Source: Streptomyces spinoverrucosus (GTDB lineage Bacteria > Actinomycetota > Actinomycetes > Streptomycetales > Streptomycetaceae). From it: a DNA stretch of 64,000 nucleotides. A model generated the notes under the pieces. The model did no database searches. It was not told the DNA's origin and saw nothing but the letters and a program-made list of their open reading frames with translations. The position numbers and the translations under genes were made by a program. Every line of letters begins with the position of its first letter. The stretch's first letter is position 1. This document shows, one piece after another, positions 59,068-64,000 of the stretch. The stretch lies in contig NZ_JADPZX010000001.1 of assembly GCF_015712165.1 (NCBI RefSeq), positions 1,178,001 through 1,242,000 on the forward strand, written 5' to 3'.

Positions 59068-60027
59068 ATGCGCGTTGCCTTCGTCGGCAAGGGCGGCAGC
59101 GGCAAGACCACCCTGTCCGCCCTCTTCACCCGTCACCTGGCGCGCGCGGGCGCCCCGGTCGTCGCCATCGACGGTGACATCAACCAGCATCTGGCGTACG
59201 CCCTCGGCCTCGACGAGGACGAACTCTTCGCCGCGCCGCCGCTGAGCGCGCGGACCGGCGAGATCAAGGACTACCTGCGGGGCACCAACCCCCGGATCCC
59301 GTCCCACGACGCCATGGTCAAGACGACCCCACCCGGCCGTGGTTCCCGGCTGCTGCGCCTGCTGGGCGACGACGAGATCCACGCCCACCATGTCCAGGAG
59401 GTGGCCGGGGTCCCCCTGATGGTCACCGGCGCCTTCGACGAGAGCGACCTCGGAGTGGCCTGCTACCACTCCAAGCTGGGCGCGGTGGAGCTGTACCTCA
59501 ACCACCTCGTCGACGGCCCCGGAGAGTACGTCGTCGTCGACATGACCGCCGGTGCCGACGCATTCGCCTCCGGCCTGTTCACCCGCTTCGACATGACCTT
59601 CCTGGTGGCCGAGCCCACCCGCAAGAGCGTCTCCGTCTACCGCCAGTACCGCGACCACGCCGCCGAGTTCGGCATCCCGGTGGCCGTCGTCGGCAACAAG
59701 GTCACCGGCGAGGACGACCTCGACTTCCTGCGCACCCATGTCGGCGACGACCTGCTCGCCCATTGCGAGCAGTCCTCGTACGTCCGCGCCCACGAACAGG
59801 GCCGCGCGCACGGCGAGCTGGAGCCGCACAACGCCCGCACCCTGGACCGGCTGCGCGTCGCCGTCGACGCACGCCCCAAGGACTGGACCGCGTTCCAGCG
59901 GCACGCCGTCGACTTCCACCTGCGCAACGCCACGGCCTGGGCCAACGCCGCCACCGGCCGGGACCTCGCCACCCAGGTCGACCCGCAGTTCCAGCACGGT
60001 CCCGCGGCGCTGGCCGCCCTCGCCTGA
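59068..60027 (+). CDS. CooC/MinD-type P-loop ATPase, probable metallocentre chaperone
   Basis: A 319-residue SIMIBI-class ATPase. The deviant Walker A GKGGSGKTTLSALF (residues 7-20) and VVAIDGDINQHLAYALG (Walker A' Asp) are clear; VVVDMTAGADAFASGLF is the switch II region, and FLVAEPTRKSVSVYRQYR and VVGNKVTGEDDLDFL complete the nucleotide site. CooC proteins drive insertion of metal into enzymes or carry metal at a dimer interface. No CO dehydrogenase is near. Under a Zur box, it more likely helps distribute or save zinc under shortage, analogous to the COG0523 GTPases. That function is an inference. Confidence 0.85.
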   Translation: MRVAFVGKGGSGKTTLSALFTRHLARAGAPVVAIDGDINQHLAYALGLDEDELFAAPPLSARTGEIKDYLRGTNPRIPSHDAMVKTTPPGRGSRLLRLLGDDEIHAHHVQEVAGVPLMVTGAFDESDLGVACYHSKLGAVELYLNHLVDGPGEYVVVDMTAGADAFASGLFTRFDMTFLVAEPTRKSVSVYRQYRDHAAEFGIPVAVVGNKVTGEDDLDFLRTHVGDDLLAHCEQSSYVRAHEQGRAHGELEPHNARTLDRLRVAVDARPKDWTAFQRHAVDFHLRNATAWANAATGRDLATQVDPQFQHGPAALAALA

Positions 60028-60080
60028 CCGTCACCACGCTCAGCAGCCAAGAACACAACCCCAGAACAGGACAGCACCTC

Positions 60081-60473
60081 ATGTCGCTCGACGTCTCCCC
60101 GCAACTGCTCGCCGAAGCCCAGAAGGGTCCGGTGCGAGAGCAGGACTTCGTCGAAACGGTCCGTACGTCCCTGCCGTACGCCTATGACCTCGTCGCCCGC
60201 CTGGCCGACGAACTGCGCTCCGGAACGGCTCAGTTCGCCGACAACCGGACCCCGCCGCCCTCGGAGAAAGAGCGCGGCCAGCTGCTGCGGGCCCTTTCCA
60301 GCGACGCGATCCGCGGCAGCCTGGAGCGGCACTTCGGGATCGCCCTCGCCTTCCAGAACTGCCACCGCGTCGCCGTGTTCCCGCCCGAGGCGCGCGGCGG
60401 CGAGACGTACACCCGTTTCACCTCCCTGCGCGCCCAGATCCTGAACCAGTCACCGGAGTTCCGGGACTGCTGA
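60081..60473 (+). CDS. Small conserved partner of the CooC-like ATPase, unknown function
   Basis: A 130-residue soluble protein in the same operon, 53 bp downstream. Features: VREQDFVETVRTSLPYAYDLV, GTAQFADNRTPPPSEKERGQ, LLRALSSDAIRGSLERHFG, LAFQNCHRVAVFPPEA, and a C-terminus ending SPEFRDC with a terminal cysteine. Two cysteines (in NCHR and at the very end) and His residues could bind metal. I recall similar proteins next to this type of ATPase in other Streptomyces, but know of no function. ATG at 60081. Confidence 0.72.
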   Translation: MSLDVSPQLLAEAQKGPVREQDFVETVRTSLPYAYDLVARLADELRSGTAQFADNRTPPPSEKERGQLLRALSSDAIRGSLERHFGIALAFQNCHRVAVFPPEARGGETYTRFTSLRAQILNQSPEFRDC

Positions 60474-60484
60474 GGCCGTCGGTC

Positions 60485-61065
60485 TCACGCCTTCACCCCG
60501 CCGGCCGGTGCCGTCTGCGCGGCGGTGTCCTCGCGCGACAGATGCCCGCGCCCGGCGGCACGCGCGCCGGTGACGAGCAGCGCGGCGCACGCCAGCATCG
60601 CCGTCGCCGTGACGCCGCCCGGCAGGTGCAGCCCGCGGACGAATCCGTCGGCGAACAGCGTGGTGCCCATCCGGCTGCCGGAGTGGGTGGCGACGATCAG
60701 TCCCAGGACGGCGACGCCCAGGGCCGTACCGACCTGACGGGTGGTGCTGATGGCCGCGGAGGCCAGCCCTGAGCGGCGCACCCGCAGGGCGGCCACTCCG
60801 GCCAGTTGGGTCGGCCAGATGGCCGCCCCCATCCCGGCACCCAGGACGACGGAGACCGACACCAAGGCCGCTGAGGCCGGTCCGGGCATCGAGCCTCAGC
60901 AGACCGGCCAGTCCCACCGCCGACAGGACATAACCGACCACCATCACCCGCAAGGGGCCGAACCGAGCGCACATCCTGCGGCAGGAACCACAACCCCGTC
61001 TGCACCGCCGAGTGCCCCTGGACCTGTTGGAGATAGAGAGGGAGAGCAGGAAGAACACGGCGCTG
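60485..61065 (-). pseudogene. Decayed MFS transporter, C-terminal fragments in several frames
   Basis: The stretch between the small hypothetical gene and rpmF holds pieces of an MFS pump in three minus-strand frames: LYLQQVQGHSAVQTGLWFLP (about 61.0 kb), GPLRVMVVGYVLSAVGLAGLL (about 60.9 kb) and an in-frame tail from about 60.89 kb (LVSVSVVLGAGMGAAIWPTQ, RRSGLASAAISTTRQVGTAL) ending at 60485. No start exists and the frame shifts at least twice. From 61066 to 61250 I see no gene. Confidence 0.75.
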
Positions 61066-61250
61066 GTGCCGCACCTCGGCGATCATCACCGAGATGCGGG
61101 CCGGCGAACCGGACAGCACCGGACAGCTCGACGCCGAGTGGGAGCGCGAGGTTCTAGAGGAGAACCGGCCAGCCGCATGGTGGTCAACACGCGCGGCTGC
61201 AGCTGCGCATGCTGCCTCTCGGACAGTAACTGCGGCAACAGAGTTCGCAA

Positions 61251-61265
61251 TGACATCCATTTTCA
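61251..61265 (+). promoter_or_regulatory. Zur-like box before the L32 paralogue
   Basis: TGACATCCATTTTCA, the cleanest of the plus-strand boxes here, lies 41 bp before the ATG of the rpmF paralogue (61306). Zur control of zinc-free ribosomal protein paralogues is established in Streptomyces and other bacteria. Confidence 0.75.
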
Positions 61266-61305
61266 TGTATCGCTGCCTCACTCACCGAACGCACCGGAGG
61301 TCCCC

Positions 61306-61398
61306 ATGGCCGTACCCAAACGCAAGATGTCGCGCAGCAACACCCGGCACCGTCGCGCGCAATGGAAGGCCACGACGCCTCAGTTGGGGTGCCGGTAA
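61306..61398 (+). CDS. rpmF: Zinc-free 50S ribosomal protein L32 paralogue, truncated
   Basis: It begins as a clear L32: MAVPKRKMSRSNTRHRRAQ, then WKATTPQL, with GGAGG 7 nt before the ATG. The C- (no zinc-ribbon) paralogues run to about 55 residues, with TPQLVPV next. Here a GGGG run puts the frame off and gives GCR and stop, 30 residues in all. Removing two G restores LVPV but not the rest of the protein. It is therefore probably a disrupted copy, possibly damaged when the nearby Tn3 element or a deletion changed its 3' end. The Zur box upstream is intact. Confidence 0.7.
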   Translation: MAVPKRKMSRSNTRHRRAQWKATTPQLGCR

Positions 61399-61511
61399 GA
61401 ACGCTGTCACCAGCCGCAAACGGCGGTGATCTTGCGCGGGTGTCACTCGTGTGGGTGAGTCCGGGGTCGTGCAGCTGCGCGGAGTGAGGCCCGGGAGGAC
61501 GATCGACGACC

Positions 61512-64000
61512 GTGGCCCGTACCCCTTTGGACCTGGACGACCTGGTCGAGCACTGGACGCTGTTGAAGGGCGAGCAGGGGCTCGTGTCCGGCAAGCGTAG
61601 CGCGACGAGACTGGGCTTTGCCGTGTTGCTGAAGTTCTATACGCAGCACGGTCGGTTTCCCCGGGGCCGGTTCGAGTTGCCGGGTGAGGCGGTGGAGTTC
61701 GTCGCCCGGCAGGTACAGGTACCTGCCGCCGAGCTGGAGGCGTACGAGTGGAGCGGCCGGACGGTCGAGTACCACCGCGCGCAGATCCGCGGGCATCTGG
61801 GCTTCCGGGAGTGCAGCGTCGCGGATGCGGACAAGCTGACCGGCTGGCTCGCCAAGCACGTCGCGTGCAAGGAGCGGCGGCCGGAGCGGGTGCGGGTGGA
61901 ACTGCTGGCCCGCTGTCGGACGGAGAGCATTGAGCCGCCGACTCCGGGGCGGTGCGACCGGATCGTGGGCGCCGCGCTGCACGTGGCCGAGGAGACGCTG
62001 ACGGCGAGGATCTCGGCCCGGATCACGGTGGAGAGCACGGAGCGGATCGTGGCCCTGGTCGTCGGCGGCGACCAGGAGGACGACTCCGTAGCCGGTGAAG
62101 CTGGTGCCGGTGAGGGCGAGGACGGCCCGCCGGTCCTGGGGAAGATCAAGGAGGCTCCGGGCAATGTGAGCCTGGAGACGATGCTGACCGAGATCGACAA
62201 GCTGCTCGCGGTGAGGGCAGTCGGGCTGCCGGCGGACCTGTTCGCCGACATCGCGCCGAAGGTCGTGGCCGGGTGGCGGGCTCGGGCCGCGGTGGAATCC
62301 CCCTCCCACCTGCGCACGCACCCGCCGCCGCTGCGGGTGACGCTGCTGGCCGCGCTGCTGCACGAGCGGGAACGGGAGATCACGGACACGCTGGTCGAGC
62401 TGCTGATATCCACGGTGCACCGGATCGGGGCACGGGCGGAAAAGAAGGTCACCGAGCAGTTGGTCAACGCGTTCAAGAAGGTGTCGGGCAAGGAGAGCAT
62501 CCTCTTCAAGCTCGCCGAGGCGTCGATCGGCGAGCCGGAGGGCACGGTCCGCGAGGTCGTCTACCCGGCCGTGTCCGGCGGCGAGCAGACGCTGCGGAAG
62601 CTGGTCCACGAGTTCAAGACCCGCGGCCCGGTCTACCGGCGCACGGTGCAGACCACCTTGAAAGCGTCGTACACCAACCACTACCGGCGAGGGCTGATCC
62701 GGCTGCTGGACGTGCTGGAGTTCCGCTCGTCCAACCACACCCACCGGCCGGTGATCGAGGCGTTGGCGCTGGTGGCCCGGTACGCGGCGGCGGGCAATAC
62801 CACCTACTACCCGCTGGGCGAGACCGTGCCGGTACACAAGGCGATGGGCGGGGACTGGGCTGAGGTCGTGCACCGCACGGACAAGCGGGGCAGGCGCCGG
62901 GTGGTTCGGATGGTCTACGAGGTCGTCGCCTTCCAAGCTCTGCGCGACCAGCTCAAGTGCAAGGAGATCTGGGTGGTCGGCGCCGACAAGTGGCGCAACC
63001 CGGACGAGGACCTGCCCCAGGACTTCGCCGAGCGGCGCGAGGAGAACTACCGCGAGCTGCGCAAGCCGCTGGACGCGGCCGACTTCGTCGACGAACTGCG
63101 CGAGCAGATGGCCACCGAACTGACGCTGCTGAACGACCGGATGCCCAAGCTGTCCTGGCTGGACATCGCCGAGCGGAAGTCCGGGGCGATCCGGCTGACC
63201 CCGGCCGAGGCCCAGCCCGAGCCGAAGAACCTGCGCCGGGTCAAGGACGAGGTACAGCGCCGGTGGGGCATCGTGCCGCTCATCGACATGCTGAAAGAGG
63301 CCGTCCTGCGCACGGGCTGCCTGGACGCGGTCACCTCCGTCTCCGGCGGTGGCTCCCTGTCGGCGGAGGTCCTGGCCGAGCGGCTGCTCCTGGTCATCTA
63401 TGCCTACGGCACGAACACCGGGATCAAGGCCGTCGCCTCCGGCGGCCACGGCCACACGGAGGACGAGCTGCGCTACGTGCGCCGCCGGTACCTGACCCCT
63501 GAGACGGCCCGGCAGATCGCCATCGAGATCGCGAACGCCACCTTCGCCGCCCGCAGCACGGAGTTGTGGGGGCAGGGCTCGACCGCGGTCGCCTCCTACT
63601 CCACGCACGTGCGGGCCTACGACCAGAACCTGTTCACCGAGTGGCACTCGCGCTACGGCGGCCGTGGGGTGCTCATCTACTGGCACGTGGAGAAGAAGTC
63701 GCTGGCCATCCACTCCCAGCTGATCAACTGCACTGCTTCCGAGGTTGCCGCGATGATCGAGGGCGCGATGCGGCACGGCACGACCATGGATGTCGAGGCC
63801 AACTACACCGACAGTCACGGCCAGTCGGAAATCGGGTTCGGCATCACGAGGCTGCTGAACTTCGACCTACTGCCGAGGATCAAGCGGATCAACAAGGTGA
63901 AGCTGTACCGGCCCGTGGCCGGCGAACCGGACGCCTACCCGCAGCTCGGCCCGGCGCTGACCCGCCCGATCCGCTGGGAACTCATCGCCCAGCAGTACGA
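61512..64000 (+). CDS. Tn3-family transposase, N-terminal 829 codons (runs off the right edge)
   Basis: It starts at GTG 61512 and remains open to the window end. VARTPLDLDDLVEHWTLL, then LGFAVLLKFYTQHGRFPRG, is the Tn3-type DUF4158 N-terminal domain. The catalytic domain shows TNTGIKAVASGGH, NATFAARSTELWGQG, HVRAYDQNLFTEWHSRYGG and NYTDSHGQSEIGFGITRLL with the late DDE region. Full-length TnpA is about 1000 residues, so about 170 remain outside. The left end of the transposon must lie between 61399 and 61511; a GGGGTCG at 61463, like the start of Tn3 terminal repeats, is a candidate. Without the right end, neither the repeat nor a target duplication can be confirmed. Confidence 0.92.
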   Translation, partial: MARTPLDLDDLVEHWTLLKGEQGLVSGKRSATRLGFAVLLKFYTQHGRFPRGRFELPGEAVEFVARQVQVPAAELEAYEWSGRTVEYHRAQIRGHLGFRECSVADADKLTGWLAKHVACKERRPERVRVELLARCRTESIEPPTPGRCDRIVGAALHVAEETLTARISARITVESTERIVALVVGGDQEDDSVAGEAGAGEGEDGPPVLGKIKEAPGNVSLETMLTEIDKLLAVRAVGLPADLFADIAPKVVAGWRARAAVESPSHLRTHPPPLRVTLLAALLHEREREITDTLVELLISTVHRIGARAEKKVTEQLVNAFKKVSGKESILFKLAEASIGEPEGTVREVVYPAVSGGEQTLRKLVHEFKTRGPVYRRTVQTTLKASYTNHYRRGLIRLLDVLEFRSSNHTHRPVIEALALVARYAAAGNTTYYPLGETVPVHKAMGGDWAEVVHRTDKRGRRRVVRMVYEVVAFQALRDQLKCKEIWVVGADKWRNPDEDLPQDFAERREENYRELRKPLDAADFVDELREQMATELTLLNDRMPKLSWLDIAERKSGAIRLTPAEAQPEPKNLRRVKDEVQRRWGIVPLIDMLKEAVLRTGCLDAVTSVSGGGSLSAEVLAERLLLVIYAYGTNTGIKAVASGGHGHTEDELRYVRRRYLTPETARQIAIEIANATFAARSTELWGQGSTAVASYSTHVRAYDQNLFTEWHSRYGGRGVLIYWHVEKKSLAIHSQLINCTASEVAAMIEGAMRHGTTMDVEANYTDSHGQSEIGFGITRLLNFDLLPRIKRINKVKLYRPVAGEPDAYPQLGPALTRPIRWELIAQQY

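Noticed and set aside
61437..61511. Confident call of the Tn3 terminal inverted repeat
   Set aside because: A GGGGTCG-type start at 61463 is suggestive, but the other transposon end is outside the window, so the repeat cannot be verified.

Overview
The window is high-GC actinobacterial DNA, almost certainly a Streptomyces chromosome: strong GC third-position bias, many GTG starts, genes coupled by 4-nt ATGA/GTGA overlaps, leaderless transcripts, and typical Streptomyces proteins. No rRNA, tRNA or CRISPR array was seen.

Bases 1 to about 18.8 kb look like ordinary chromosome. They hold a pyrimidine/beta-ureido catabolic group (PucR-type regulator, class III aminotransferase, beta-ureidopropionase), a Pro/Ala-rich hypothetical protein, a divergent XRE regulator/methionine aminopeptidase pair, a ClpC-type ATPase, gamma-glutamyltransferase, secreted hydrolases, exonuclease III, an MBL-fold hydrolase and a PcaDC-like fusion. 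A decayed IS110-family element (about 18.87-19.91 kb) ends this part.

From 19.99 to 43.57 kb lies a biosynthetic cluster for a salicyl-capped, thiazoline-type metallophore. Going left from 23.8 kb are a salicyl-AMP ligase, a salicylate synthase and an alpha/beta hydrolase. Going right are two NRPSs (ArCP-Cy-A[MT-like]-PCP-Cy-A-PCP-Cy-PCP, then docking-Cy-A[MT]-PCP-TE), a saccharopine-dehydrogenase-like protein, a thiazolinyl imide reductase, a P450, a type II thioesterase and an O-methyltransferase. From memory the set closely resembles the zinc/Zur-controlled coelibactin locus of S. coelicolor. The two divergent operons share a 15-bp Zur-type palindrome.

From 43.6 to 56.0 kb, on the minus strand, is the transport block. 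It contains a Dpp/Nik-type ABC importer (lipoprotein, permease, permease-ATPase-ATPase fusion), a TetR regulator, a 14-TM MFS pump, a methyltransferase and two half-ABC transporters of the YbtPQ/IrtAB type. The importer promoter carries both a Zur box and a copy of the TetR operator; a perfect copy of that operator lies in front of the MFS gene. Between the MFS and methyltransferase genes are four exact-length 130-bp tandem repeats that encode a chain of overlapping mini-ORFs.

From 56 to 61.4 kb is a zinc-homeostasis patch: a decayed znuA/znuB remnant, a Fur-family (Zur-like) regulator, an O-methyltransferase, a ferredoxin-like protein, a CooC-like ATPase with a small partner, a dead MFS gene, and a truncated zinc-free L32 (rpmF) paralogue. 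Zur-like boxes precede four of these. A Tn3-family transposase begins at 61.5 kb and runs off the end. The whole metallophore/Zur region is therefore bracketed by mobile-element sequence and looks like a self-contained, probably acquired, zinc-acquisition island in which the classical Znu system has decayed next to a zincophore system.
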